Below, one piece after another: positions 30,626 to 38,837 of a DNA stretch of 64,000 bases. The notes under the pieces are model-generated. The model did not search any database. It worked only from the letters and a program-made list of their open reading frames with translations, and was not told the origin of the DNA. This stretch comes from a virus: the IMG/VR virus record IMGVR_UViG_3300032271_000682, positions 1 through 64,000 of that record. One strand, given 5' to 3'. How positions within the stretch are numbered: the first letter of the stretch is position 1; each line of letters starts with the position of its first letter. A program made the translations under genes and the position numbers.

Positions 30626-32019
30626 ACATTATAGACAAACGATTTAGCAATCAGATAAAACTGGCAATTTGTATTTTCCCCAGTGATATACTCAAGAACG
30701 AAATTCTTGCCGAGAAAATGACAGAGTATACTCGCTTCTACGCACTACGTTTCAATCAAATATTAGAGACTGATAGTACGCTGGACGTACATTATGCTTC
30801 AACAATTGAAGCTGCACTAGAACAATACAGTGACAAGTACGATCATCTGCTATTAATGGCGGCCGGTGTTCGTATATTCAAAATGGACATTTTATTTGAT
30901 ATTGAGCAAATGATACTAGATAATCCAAACTACTTCTGTGCAGCACATATATTAGACTGGAAAGAACGTTGGTTTGAGTTACATCATCAGTTTGTATTAG
31001 TAAACACTCAGCAGTGGAAGAAATGTGGTCGTCCTGAGTACGGAGGATGGACTGAAGCTATAGAAGAATTACCTGTGATAGAACGTAGTGTAGAAAACTT
31101 TCATGATGACTACACACCGTTATGGATTAAATTCACCGGTGAGTATTCACAACAACGTCATCAAGTACAGGGTTGGAATTTTATTAATGTAGCAGCAAGA
31201 CATGACATGGAAATCTTAAATTGGCCACAGCACATTAGACTTAAGCGTACATACTATTATCCAGAGAGTCAAAGCGATGATTTCTTAAATAGTTTAAATA
31301 CTTTAGATGTCACAAAAATTACAAACCCTAATCAACAAAGACTGATAGAGTCATGTAATGCCGTCAGACATCAAATTTGGGTAATCAATAGTGAACATAT
31401 GAGATTCATTGATACAGAAGAAACTTACGATACGGTAGTAACAACCGCCAGTGGTTTTAAGTTTCTAGACGCTTATCATAGTAATTTATTGTTTTGTGGA
31501 GTATGCCGACACTGTGATGAATCAAGCAAGTTGATTATTTATGATTTTAACCCACTTAGCATTGCTTGGGTAAAATATCTACACAGTAGTGATAATGAAA
31601 ATATTGCTGAGTTAGTTGAGACGTTTGAACATCGTCAGCACTTTAAGATATTAGGTGATGATGTGTTTAGTTCAACCGGCTCTTATACTAAATCATTCAG
31701 TGATGGGTTAGAGATTACCAAAGAATATTTTGGAGGACACAGTAACTTTATAGCACTACTGCGACAATTCAGACAGTCACGAGTAGAATTTATATTGAGT
31801 GATCTTTATAACGCTTCTCAAGAATTAATTGTTCATTTCAGAGGTAAAACACTGTTCAATATATCAAACATATTCTGTACTGATGTGGGCAATGCCTATT
31901 ATGGAATGAGAGAGACAAAGCTAAGATATCGACGATTACTAGACAGTATTAGCGTTGACTGTACTATTGTTGGGCATGATGCTGACTGTGAACAAATTAG
32001 TTTAAGAATTAATAACTAA
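30622..32019 (+). CDS. Two-domain protein, GT-like N-terminus and methyltransferase-like C-terminus
   Basis: The first half (IKLAICIFPSDI, DHLLLMAAGVRIFKMDILFDI, YFCAAHILDWKERWFELHHQFVLVN) resembles the nucleotide-sugar-transferase-like domains seen in phage surface-modification loci. The second half begins at about residue 270 with TVVTTASGFKFLDAY, LIIYDFNPLSIAWVKYLHS (an acidic motif like the SAM-binding loop) and SRVEFILSDLYN, suggesting a Rossmann methyltransferase-like domain. The call is tentative. It overlaps the upstream oxygenase by ATGA and abuts the convergent methyltransferase gene on the other strand with no gap. Confidence 0.5.
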   Translation: MNIIDKRFSNQIKLAICIFPSDILKNEILAEKMTEYTRFYALRFNQILETDSTLDVHYASTIEAALEQYSDKYDHLLLMAAGVRIFKMDILFDIEQMILDNPNYFCAAHILDWKERWFELHHQFVLVNTQQWKKCGRPEYGGWTEAIEELPVIERSVENFHDDYTPLWIKFTGEYSQQRHQVQGWNFINVAARHDMEILNWPQHIRLKRTYYYPESQSDDFLNSLNTLDVTKITNPNQQRLIESCNAVRHQIWVINSEHMRFIDTEETYDTVVTTASGFKFLDAYHSNLLFCGVCRHCDESSKLIIYDFNPLSIAWVKYLHSSDNENIAELVETFEHRQHFKILGDDVFSSTGSYTKSFSDGLEITKEYFGGHSNFIALLRQFRQSRVEFILSDLYNASQELIVHFRGKTLFNISNIFCTDVGNAYYGMRETKLRYRRLLDSISVDCTIVGHDADCEQISLRINN

Positions 32020-32670
32020 TTATTTTCGCCAGATGCTCATGTAACGTGTGTATTCTTTTGTGTGCAAATGCCCACTAAAGAGTGCATCACGTACATAATT
32101 AGCATCCATAAATTCATTTAGATTATTATTACAGCGAATATGTTCGGGACAACTGAAATAATTATTGCTTTGAGCTACTATCAAACTACCAGTAGCAATT
32201 CTGTCATACCACTCAGTATATGCTTCTTGAGTAAGATGTTCACATACAGTATTAATAACCACATCACTTGTAATACCCCAGTCATAGTCGTAGCGAGTCA
32301 TGTCAGCAGTTACGGCTTTAAAGCGCCATCCATCCATTTCATAGGGTTTATTAATCGTATCAGCTATCTCTTCACATAGTGGATCCATATCAATGCTACG
32401 AATCTTTTTAACTGGTATTTTGCTATTGAATAACATTGATGATAACACTCCAGTCCACCCACCGAAGATATAAACGTTGCTTGAATGCTCTACATAGTAT
32501 GATAAACAATGAATTAACCATCCTTTGCTTAATAGTTGTCCTGAATAAAATGATTCAAGAGCACGAGTTCGTCGTTCTTCTGATAAATTTCTAATGGAAT
32601 TAAACCACGCTGCTATATCTTCTAGATTAATTGATAAATTATTAGTAAATGTTTTCATATCGGTTTTCAT
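32020..32670 (-). CDS. SAM-dependent methyltransferase-like protein
   Basis: On the - strand, inside an otherwise + strand cluster. The core is SNVYIFGGWTGVLSSMLFNS (motif I, although GGWTG replaces the usual GxGxG), then IRSIDMDPLCEEIADTIN (acidic motif II) and SDVVINTVCEHL (motif IV region). This is a class I methyltransferase layout; the substrate is unknown. The frame opens at 32712, but that would overlap the divergent start at 32711. ATG 32670 (MKTDMKTF) with CTAAATATT just before it, or ATG 32658, is more likely. It is convergent with the gene to its left. Confidence 0.62.
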   Translation of the reverse strand: MKTDMKTFTNNLSINLEDIAAWFNSIRNLSEERRTRALESFYSGQLLSKGWLIHCLSYYVEHSSNVYIFGGWTGVLSSMLFNSKIPVKKIRSIDMDPLCEEIADTINKPYEMDGWRFKAVTADMTRYDYDWGITSDVVINTVCEHLTQEAYTEWYDRIATGSLIVAQSNNYFSCPEHIRCNNNLNEFMDANYVRDALFSGHLHTKEYTRYMSIWRK

Positions 32671-32710
32671 ATAAATATTTAGTGTTCTAGATATAGTATT
32701 AAATATTATC

Positions 32711-35700
32711 ATGATGATAGATAGAACAGAACAAAATCGTAGAAAGCAATTAAATGAAAGTGGTCATTGGGAAATTCCTGATAATTTAGATACTAGTAAT
32801 TTTGATTTTAATTGGCGTCCACATGACAATGAAAGACCATATATACATCAATTCGGAACACAATGGCAACGAACTGGTGGACCAAGATATATAGTTTCTG
32901 AACACGAGGGAATCAAATATCAATCTGTTCAACATGCAATTAGACTTTCAGATACTAGCAACTTTAAAAAATTAATTGAAGAAGAAATTGAATTTGATTA
33001 TAGTTGGCACCCAGACGATACAGAACCATCGCTAATATATATATTTGGTAATAAATGGAACGATCCAGCTACAGAACCAACTATTGAATATAGATCAGAA
33101 AGTGCTACTGACTTAAAATACATGTCTGAGCCAATCGCCACAGTTTTTTCTAATTTACATAATTGGAAAATTTTAATCAAGGGTGCAACAATAGACCAAA
33201 GCTGGAGACCTAACCCATTTGATCCTCCCTATATATATGTATTCGGTAATCAATGGAACGATCCAGCTACAGAACCAACTATTGAATATAGAGTAACTGA
33301 GTTAGCAGTTGATAGAAAGTATATGAATAATATGATAGCTATTGTTCCGTCAACAACTGAAAATTGGCATATACTTATTGATGGAGCAACAATAGACCAA
33401 AGCTGGAGACCTAACCCATTTGATCCTCCCTATATCTATGTATGGGGTAATCAATGGAACGATCCAGCTACAGAACCGACAATTGAATATAGAGTTTCGG
33501 GAGCCGTTGATAGAAAGTATATGAATAATATGATAGCTATTGTTCCGTCAACAACTGAAAATTGGACAGTGTTCGTAGAAGATGATTACAAAACTTTTGA
33601 TTTTAGTTGGAGACCTAATCCGCACGCACCCTCTCAAATTTATCAATGGGAAAATAATGGTCCAATGTATACAATGAAAGATGCAGTTCATGTATCATTG
33701 ATGACTAGATCAGATATAAATCAAAGTAATGTGTCTAGATATAAAATAGAAACTACACTAGAACATCTGATTGAACAGCATCCAACTGAAGTATTCTGGG
33801 CACTAAACTCGGAACTGAATTACGATCAGTTTGATTTTAATTGGAGACCAACAGAAGAAAATTTTAGACATATTAATGTATTTGGAAATGCATTGAGCAA
33901 AGATGTAACTACATATTATGTAAATGGCCCAGCTTTTATTAAAGGATTCAGAGAATATAATTATATCGACAATCATCAAATTGAAATCACTACTGATATT
34001 GATATGTTTTATATTATTAAAGGATCATCTATAGATCAATACGAAGAATTAAAACTACAGTTTCCTAAGTTACAAAAAACAAGATACTTAAACAGTTGGG
34101 TTGATACCATTAATCGTTGTGTTAAAAAAGCTACTACTAAGTTGATTTGGATACTTAGTAGTGAGGTTGATTATACTGACTTTAAGTTTGATTTTTATCC
34201 TACTACGTGGCAACGTAATATGATTCATGTATTTGGAACTCAATGGTCACACTGGGGTAATACCTATATGATTAACACTGAGACTTTTGAAGAAGATACC
34301 AAATATGTTAAGATCATTGAACATTTAACAAATATTAATTTTGTAAGAAAACGTATAGCAAAGATTACTCAATGTCTTTATGACATTGTGTATATAGATC
34401 ATGGCAATGCTAGTATCTCACTAGATCAGCTCAAACAAAAATGTCCAAACAGTACAGTTACTATTTTAAAATATAACGATAGTTATCTTAAAACGTTAAG
34501 CAATTGGACATCAACGCTTAATGTATTTGAAATCAAGCAAGAGCATTATCTATGGGTATGTAGTAGCTTATGTGACTATAGTGAATTTGATTTTACATGG
34601 GCTAGTGATCCATTTAAACAAGAACAATTACATGTGTTTTCTAGTAAGCTTGGAACTGACAGACAAAAATTTGGTGATACTTTTCTATTGAATTTAAATA
34701 CATTCAAGAAAGAAGCAGAGTTTCTATCTAAGCTTGAAGATTATAGTTGTTCAATAGATTATATTGGACATATTTCTGCTCGTCGATTACCACATCCAGT
34801 TATAGAACATGATCATGATAGTCAAGTTATTGCTATTAAAGAAATTAAAAACAGAACTTGGCCCTATTATGAATTAATTAATCGTGATAGCAAACCAGTT
34901 AAAAATCAATTCATAGTGCCTAATATGTGGAATGTTCATGAAAGACAAGTACTAGTATCTAGTACTGGTGCAAGTAGAATTGTTGTTCCAGAAGTCGCTA
35001 TAGATTATATTCACAGCGAAGTATATGATTATCATAATATTCAAGAAATGGATCAAGTTGATCAGTCTAAGCCATTGGATATAATATTTTTTAGTAATAA
35101 TGAGCCAGCAGCAGAAGAGAATTTTATACATTTGTCTAATTTAGTAAAGAGTAAAAAACTATCAAACAAACTACACTGGGTCAAAAATGTTAGTGGCAGA
35201 GTAGCAAGCCAACACGCAGCTGCTAATACAAGTGAGACCAGTTGGTATTTCTTAGTCAATGGTAAACTTCGTATAAATGAAAAGTTTGACTTTAATTGGC
35301 AACCAGATAGATTACAAAGAGCAAAGCATTACATATTCTCTGCTACTAATCCAGTCAATGGATTAGAATACGGTCATCAAGCAATAGTAGCCAATAATCG
35401 AACATTGACATTGAATACTATTGTACAGGGATTAGATTTTACACTTGACAGTCCACACGAGGTTGTAGAGATGAATTGTGGAGTAGCAAGATTTAATACT
35501 GACCCATGGACTACGTGGCGTACTGCGTTTCGAGAAGTAATCAAATTAAGTTGTAATACAGATGAAGCATCAGTCGAACGCTTACGTGCTTGGGTAAACA
35601 TAGGCAATGGAGCGAACGGTGAATGGTCTATTAAAGGTGCACAAGACGCAGTATCATACTATGATAAAGTCAATGGCAATTTAACTGAACTTATGAAGAG

Positions 35701-35749
35701 TTATGACTGGCAATGGTTAGAAAAATTATATAAAAAACGTTATTGTTGA
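32711..35749 (+). CDS. Multi-repeat 'FDFxWRP' protein with C-terminal GT-like domain (1012 aa)
   Basis: Nine copies of a roughly 30-residue motif, (D/T)xDxFDFxWRPxxxxPxYIYxFGNQW, begin near residues 31, 95, 161, 228, 296, 373, 490, 625 and 858. Copies three and four are nearly identical in DNA. Each is followed by a strand-rich or helical spacer. Residues about 789-990 are homologous to the protein at 24443. Repeat modules of this kind occur in phage glycosyltransferase-like proteins; they may bind sugar or a repeated target, but I do not know the family. The start may be 32711 or the adjacent ATG 32714. It has a late-motif-like TTAAATATT right before the ATG. Confidence 0.65.
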   Translation: MMIDRTEQNRRKQLNESGHWEIPDNLDTSNFDFNWRPHDNERPYIHQFGTQWQRTGGPRYIVSEHEGIKYQSVQHAIRLSDTSNFKKLIEEEIEFDYSWHPDDTEPSLIYIFGNKWNDPATEPTIEYRSESATDLKYMSEPIATVFSNLHNWKILIKGATIDQSWRPNPFDPPYIYVFGNQWNDPATEPTIEYRVTELAVDRKYMNNMIAIVPSTTENWHILIDGATIDQSWRPNPFDPPYIYVWGNQWNDPATEPTIEYRVSGAVDRKYMNNMIAIVPSTTENWTVFVEDDYKTFDFSWRPNPHAPSQIYQWENNGPMYTMKDAVHVSLMTRSDINQSNVSRYKIETTLEHLIEQHPTEVFWALNSELNYDQFDFNWRPTEENFRHINVFGNALSKDVTTYYVNGPAFIKGFREYNYIDNHQIEITTDIDMFYIIKGSSIDQYEELKLQFPKLQKTRYLNSWVDTINRCVKKATTKLIWILSSEVDYTDFKFDFYPTTWQRNMIHVFGTQWSHWGNTYMINTETFEEDTKYVKIIEHLTNINFVRKRIAKITQCLYDIVYIDHGNASISLDQLKQKCPNSTVTILKYNDSYLKTLSNWTSTLNVFEIKQEHYLWVCSSLCDYSEFDFTWASDPFKQEQLHVFSSKLGTDRQKFGDTFLLNLNTFKKEAEFLSKLEDYSCSIDYIGHISARRLPHPVIEHDHDSQVIAIKEIKNRTWPYYELINRDSKPVKNQFIVPNMWNVHERQVLVSSTGASRIVVPEVAIDYIHSEVYDYHNIQEMDQVDQSKPLDIIFFSNNEPAAEENFIHLSNLVKSKKLSNKLHWVKNVSGRVASQHAAANTSETSWYFLVNGKLRINEKFDFNWQPDRLQRAKHYIFSATNPVNGLEYGHQAIVANNRTLTLNTIVQGLDFTLDSPHEVVEMNCGVARFNTDPWTTWRTAFREVIKLSCNTDEASVERLRAWVNIGNGANGEWSIKGAQDAVSYYDKVNGNLTELMKSYDWQWLEKLYKKRYC
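33185..33560 (+). repeat. Tandem DNA duplication inside the FDFxWRP gene
   Basis: Two units starting at 33185 and 33386 (period 201 bp, 67 codons) share long identical runs, including the stretch coding for TIDQSWRPNPFDPPYIYV. The following part (from 33311 and 33509) repeats with a 198-bp period, a one-codon difference. The near identity at synonymous sites indicates a recent duplication or gene conversion, whereas the other repeat copies in the protein are diverged. Confidence 0.8.
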
Positions 35750-35751
35750 TT

Positions 35752-36420
35752 TTATGCTGATCTCAACAGCGCGGAATCTATAAAAACTGGATCAGTTATT
35801 ACTAATGTACCATCTGATCTAGCCATTACATTGGCAGCATGAAGATCGGGTTCAAAGTCTCCAGAGTTAATCAATGTTTTTGCTATGTCTAATGCGTCGA
35901 TCCATTGAGGATGAGTTGATCCCCAATTTATATAAAAACTACTATCTTTATATTTTGGACTATTAGTCATATCGCTTGGCATGCCACTATTTCTTAGTAC
36001 ACTATTTGACCATTTAATTATTCTTATATCATCATCGTTAGTAACTGGAGTAAGCTTTTCCATTCTAATAGCTGATACTTCAGGAGTAACAGAAACTATT
36101 CGTTTACTAATAAATTTGGGCATGTGAACGTTATTTGTGTGTTTACGTGCGGTTGATATCCAAGCAGTATAGGCAGTATCGGTTGAGATAAACACTTTAA
36201 GAACATAAGATAATTTTGAATGACTCCATACTGTCCCAAAACCGCCTGAGCCCAATGGGTGAAATCCATTCTTTAGTAGTACGTCATGCCATTCAACTCC
36301 CATAGGATAGGGACTATCACTATTTCTGATTCTTTTAGGAACAGGCAAATCTTTAATTTGACTTTTAATGCCAATTAATTCTGTCAATGTATCTTCTAGT
36401 ATGATTTCTGTTATTTTCAT
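35752..36420 (-). CDS. Protein kinase-like protein with T4-type capsid-targeting N-terminus
   Basis: The 222-residue protein has a glycine-rich loop (GSGGFGTVW, 57-65), a candidate ATP-binding Lys in YVLKVF (K75), a catalytic-loop-like DLHAANVM (192-199) and ITDP (208-211) at the metal-binding position. These are the key features of kinase-fold phosphotransferases; the fold is small and the C-lobe is short. The N-terminus, MKITEIILE, resembles the T4 capsid-targeting peptide and ends in an [LI]xE cleavage-type site at residues 7-9. It is the last gene of a three-gene - strand operon, starting in a TAATG overlap, and has a full-length paralogue two genes upstream. Kinase activity is inferred from motifs. 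Confidence 0.68.
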   Translation of the reverse strand: MKITEIILEDTLTELIGIKSQIKDLPVPKRIRNSDSPYPMGVEWHDVLLKNGFHPLGSGGFGTVWSHSKLSYVLKVFISTDTAYTAWISTARKHTNNVHMPKFISKRIVSVTPEVSAIRMEKLTPVTNDDDIRIIKWSNSVLRNSGMPSDMTNSPKYKDSSFYINWGSTHPQWIDALDIAKTLINSGDFEPDLHAANVMARSDGTLVITDPVFIDSALLRSA

Positions 36421-36743
36421 TATGAAAAATATGATCCACTTAACTGTTTATCTTGTTCTATTTTTTGTGCTATTGCCAATTTAACTTCTTCACAGGGATT
36501 GATTTTACAATATTTCATAAATTCCAAAGTTTTTTCAGGAGATTCAAATGAATCAATTGCGCCACCCCATGTGCCCCACGTTCCTGGTTGTTCTACTTTT
36601 CGTGATCGATGAGCGATACACAATCGTTCGGTGTCAAGTGCTAAGAAAATACATCCAGCGCCTTGTCTGCCCCAAAATCCAGTCTGCTTTAATGCATCTC
36701 GATGCTCGGAGTCGTTTTCAATGAGGAATTCGTATGATTTCAT
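36420..36743 (-). CDS. Degenerate Nudix-like protein with capsid-targeting N-terminus
   Basis: The 107-residue protein holds a clear Nudix start: RQGAGCIFLALDTERLCIAHRS, then PGTWGTWGGAIDSFES. The Nudix box GX5EX7REUXEEXGU begins correctly (GAIDSFE), but the REUXEE part is absent: FMKYCKINP occupies that position and the protein ends about 40 residues early for a Nudix domain. It is therefore probably catalytically dead or a remnant. The N-terminus MKSYEFLIE matches the T4-type targeting peptide with LIE at 7-9. It lies between two kinase-like genes, 5 bp after one and overlapping the other. Confidence 0.62.
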   Translation of the reverse strand: MKSYEFLIENDSEHRDALKQTGFWGRQGAGCIFLALDTERLCIAHRSRKVEQPGTWGTWGGAIDSFESPEKTLEFMKYCKINPCEEVKLAIAQKIEQDKQLSGSYFS

Positions 36744-36748
36744 AATTA

Positions 36749-37438
36749 TTAATCTCTATTCATAAGAGCATCAGTGTCATACACGGGGTCGGTCATTACC
36801 AAAGTATTACCACGTAACATAAAATTTCCAGTATGTATGTCAAATTTAAATTTAGAGTTATAACTAAATTCTTTTAAAATTTGAATCGCATCCATCAATT
36901 GTGGATAGGCATTACAGTATTTATTAAACAGATCAATTTCTTCTTTCGACATTCTTCTAGTTTCATTGTGTAACGTTAGTTTAATGAAATATATAATATC
37001 ATTCATTAATTGACCTCTCGTTGGGGCTAATTTTTCCATTCTAATTGCTGATACTTCTGGCGTAATTGGAAATGCTTTCGTACTAATAAATTTGGGAAAA
37101 TGTGGATTATTTTTATTTTGAATGCACACGTTAACCCATCCAAGGTATGCTACGTCTGTAGTTCTAAACACTTTTAATACATATTGCAACTTTGGATGTT
37201 CCCATACTGTTCCGAATGATCCAGAACCCATTGCAGTGAATCCATTATTTGTCATGACATCATGCCATTCTAATCCCAATGGTCGAGTATCAGCCGCACC
37301 TTGATCTTCATCTGGTTTAGGATATTTGAATCCAGGTTTAGGCAAATCTTTGATTTTATTTTTAATACCAACTAGTTCTGTCAATTTTTCTTCATCGATT
37401 GAGCTATTGGTTTCGGGTAAAAATTCATGTGATTTCAT
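36749..37438 (-). CDS. Protein kinase-like protein, paralogue, with capsid-targeting N-terminus
   Basis: Paralogue of the gene at 35752: shared TELVGIKxxIKDLP, then LEWHDVMTNNGF, the glycine loop GSGSFGTVW (71-79), YVLKVF with K89, VSAIRMEKLAP, DIHTGNFM (200-207) and MTDPV (215-219). Active-site-like residues are intact. The frame extends to ATG 37468, but I choose ATG 37438: it gives MKSHEFLPE, parallel to the MKSYEFLIE of the neighbouring gene, and lies 6 bp after GATAAATAC on this strand. The upstream ATG overlaps the -35 box of the divergent promoter. It is first of three - strand genes. An injected kinase is a plausible role but unproven. Confidence 0.68.
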   Translation of the reverse strand: MKSHEFLPETNSSIDEEKLTELVGIKNKIKDLPKPGFKYPKPDEDQGAADTRPLGLEWHDVMTNNGFTAMGSGSFGTVWEHPKLQYVLKVFRTTDVAYLGWVNVCIQNKNNPHFPKFISTKAFPITPEVSAIRMEKLAPTRGQLMNDIIYFIKLTLHNETRRMSKEEIDLFNKYCNAYPQLMDAIQILKEFSYNSKFKFDIHTGNFMLRGNTLVMTDPVYDTDALMNRD

Positions 37439-37444
37439 TGTATA

Positions 37445-37453
37445 GTATTTATC
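37445..37453 (-). promoter_or_regulatory. TATAAATA-like late motif (- strand)
   Basis: GATAAATAC on the - strand, resembling the T4 late promoter TATAAATA. It ends 6 bp before ATG 37438, so transcription from it would start at or next to the start codon, giving a leaderless or almost leaderless mRNA. Confidence 0.5.
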
Positions 37454-37461
37454 CAAAGTAG

Positions 37462-37490
37462 TTGACATATGATATTCATTACAGTATACT
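37462..37490 (+). promoter_or_regulatory. Sigma70 promoter, leaderless configuration
   Basis: TTGACA (37462-37467), 17-bp spacer, TATACT (37485-37490). The ATG at 37497 lies exactly where transcription should begin (about 7 bp after the -10 box). No Shine-Dalgarno can exist unless the start point is unusual. Confidence 0.7.
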
Positions 37491-37496
37491 TATAAA

Positions 37497-37682
37497 ATGA
37501 GCACAGAAAATTTATTTGATTTTACAAACGTACCTCAGTCTAAAAAACGAAAAGAGGTCATCGACGATGTTCGTAACATATTGATTGTGGAATTCTTGGG
37601 AGACAAATCCGGAGAATTACAAGCTAAAAAACTATTTGAAGAACTAGTAGGTCGTGGTTTAAAAGTGAAGATAATGTCATGA
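37497..37682 (+). CDS. Small protein ahead of ABC-GNAT gene (61 aa)
   Basis: Starts MSTENLFDFTNVPQSKKRKEV and continues with two amphipathic segments (DDVRNILIVEFLGD, ELQAKKLFEELVGRGLKVKIM). No known motif. It overlaps the following ATPase-acetyltransferase gene by ATGA and so is probably translated with it and may be its partner. The 5' end is placed by the sigma70 promoter, whose predicted transcription start coincides with the ATG. Confidence 0.6.
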   Translation: MSTENLFDFTNVPQSKKRKEVIDDVRNILIVEFLGDKSGELQAKKLFEELVGRGLKVKIMS

Positions 37683-38791
37683 GAACATATGAATTAACAT
37701 TAAAATGTGATGCGCCAACTGACTTCTATTGTGTCAAAGCAGCCAACTCGGTTGACTTAGATATTGATAAGAAATTAACACATAATATTAAGATTAGAGC
37801 TGATCTTGACACTCGGTACAATGTTGGTCTTATCATTGGAGCAAGTGGATCAGGTAAGACTACTCTTGCTAAACATATTTGGGGAAACAATTGCTTTGAT
37901 ACACTACTAAAACCAGATACAGCTCCTATTTCACAATTCGATGAATCATATAGCTATGATGAACGAGTGGCATTCTTAAGCGGAGTTGGTTTAGCATCAC
38001 CCACTTGTTGGATTGCTCCATCTAAAACATTAAGTAACGGTCAACAAGCAAGAGCAGAAGCAGCATTACAAATGGCTAGATTAGACGGTAAGTTTACAGT
38101 CATTGATGAATTTACTAGTGTAGTAGATAGAACTGTAGCCAAAGCAATGGCACACGCGGTACAAAAACATGCACGAAAAACAGGCAAGACTATAGCACTG
38201 CTCAGTTGTCACTATGATGTATTAGAATGGTTGAACCCAGATTGGGTCATCGATTGTAATACTCAAGAGTACACTGACCGGAGGTCACTTTGTCGAGGGT
38301 TTACCAGAACCGAAGAGCTTGTTTTTGGGATTAGACAACTTACTGACAACAAAAGTTGGAAAGTCTTTAGCAAGTATCACTATCTAAGCGATACTCTACC
38401 ACCAGGAAAAAACTATAGTTTTGGATTGTTTAGTGGAGATAATCAGATTGGATTCTGTGCCTTTTCAAATTATGTAATGTGGAAACAAGAACATAAAGAT
38501 AAAGGCATTCCAATGGTGTTACATGCTAATCGAATTGTAATTCATCCTGATTATTGTGGGTTCGGTTTGGGTGGCAAGTTTACTGATATATGTGCTGATC
38601 ACTTACAAAATGAAATGGGCTTTGATGTTCAGATCAAATTGAGCAGTGCTAGTATGGCTATTTCGCTTAAACGAAATCCACGTTGGGAACTAAGAGAAGT
38701 TAAACGAAACATTCATAATATCTGGAGCAATCACGAGAATCGTAAGGGTAGAATGGATGTAAAAACGTGGTCGTTTAATTTTCTTGGCTAA
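37679..38791 (+). CDS. ABC-type ATPase fused to GNAT acetyltransferase
   Basis: N-terminal ATPase: Walker A GASGSGKTT (54-62), signature-like LSNGQQARAEA (about 118-128), Walker B FTVIDEF (about 138-144) and an H-switch LLSCH. C-terminal GNAT from about residue 215, with HANRIVIHPDYCGFGLGGKFTDI as the acetyl-CoA-binding strand and P-loop. There are no membrane segments, so it is not a transporter. This fusion recurs in large phages and some bacteria; the acetyl acceptor is unknown. The Walker A and B residues look intact. It ends just before the tmRNA promoter. Confidence 0.8.
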   Translation: MRTYELTLKCDAPTDFYCVKAANSVDLDIDKKLTHNIKIRADLDTRYNVGLIIGASGSGKTTLAKHIWGNNCFDTLLKPDTAPISQFDESYSYDERVAFLSGVGLASPTCWIAPSKTLSNGQQARAEAALQMARLDGKFTVIDEFTSVVDRTVAKAMAHAVQKHARKTGKTIALLSCHYDVLEWLNPDWVIDCNTQEYTDRRSLCRGFTRTEELVFGIRQLTDNKSWKVFSKYHYLSDTLPPGKNYSFGLFSGDNQIGFCAFSNYVMWKQEHKDKGIPMVLHANRIVIHPDYCGFGLGGKFTDICADHLQNEMGFDVQIKLSSASMAISLKRNPRWELREVKRNIHNIWSNHENRKGRMDVKTWSFNFLG

Positions 38792-38802
38792 TCCAAATTT
38801 TA

Positions 38803-38831
38803 TTGACAATAACGATAAATACGTGTATACT
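38803..38831 (+). promoter_or_regulatory. Sigma70 promoter of the tmRNA gene, with embedded late motif
   Basis: TTGACA (38803-38808), exactly 17 bp, TATACT (38826-38831). Start expected near 38838, just before the acceptor piece. The spacer also contains GATAAATAC (38814-38822), the late-type motif, so the RNA could be made by both early and late transcription. Confidence 0.75.
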
Positions 38832-38837
38832 ATGTTT

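Noticed and set aside
32671-32712. Longer N-terminus of the methyltransferase on the - strand.
   Set aside because: It would overlap the divergent start codon at 32711; internal ATGs at 32670 or 32658 fit better.
36420-36743. Sequencing frameshift as the cause of the short Nudix protein.
   Set aside because: I could not find a continuation of the Nudix box in another frame by eye; kept as a possibility under findings.
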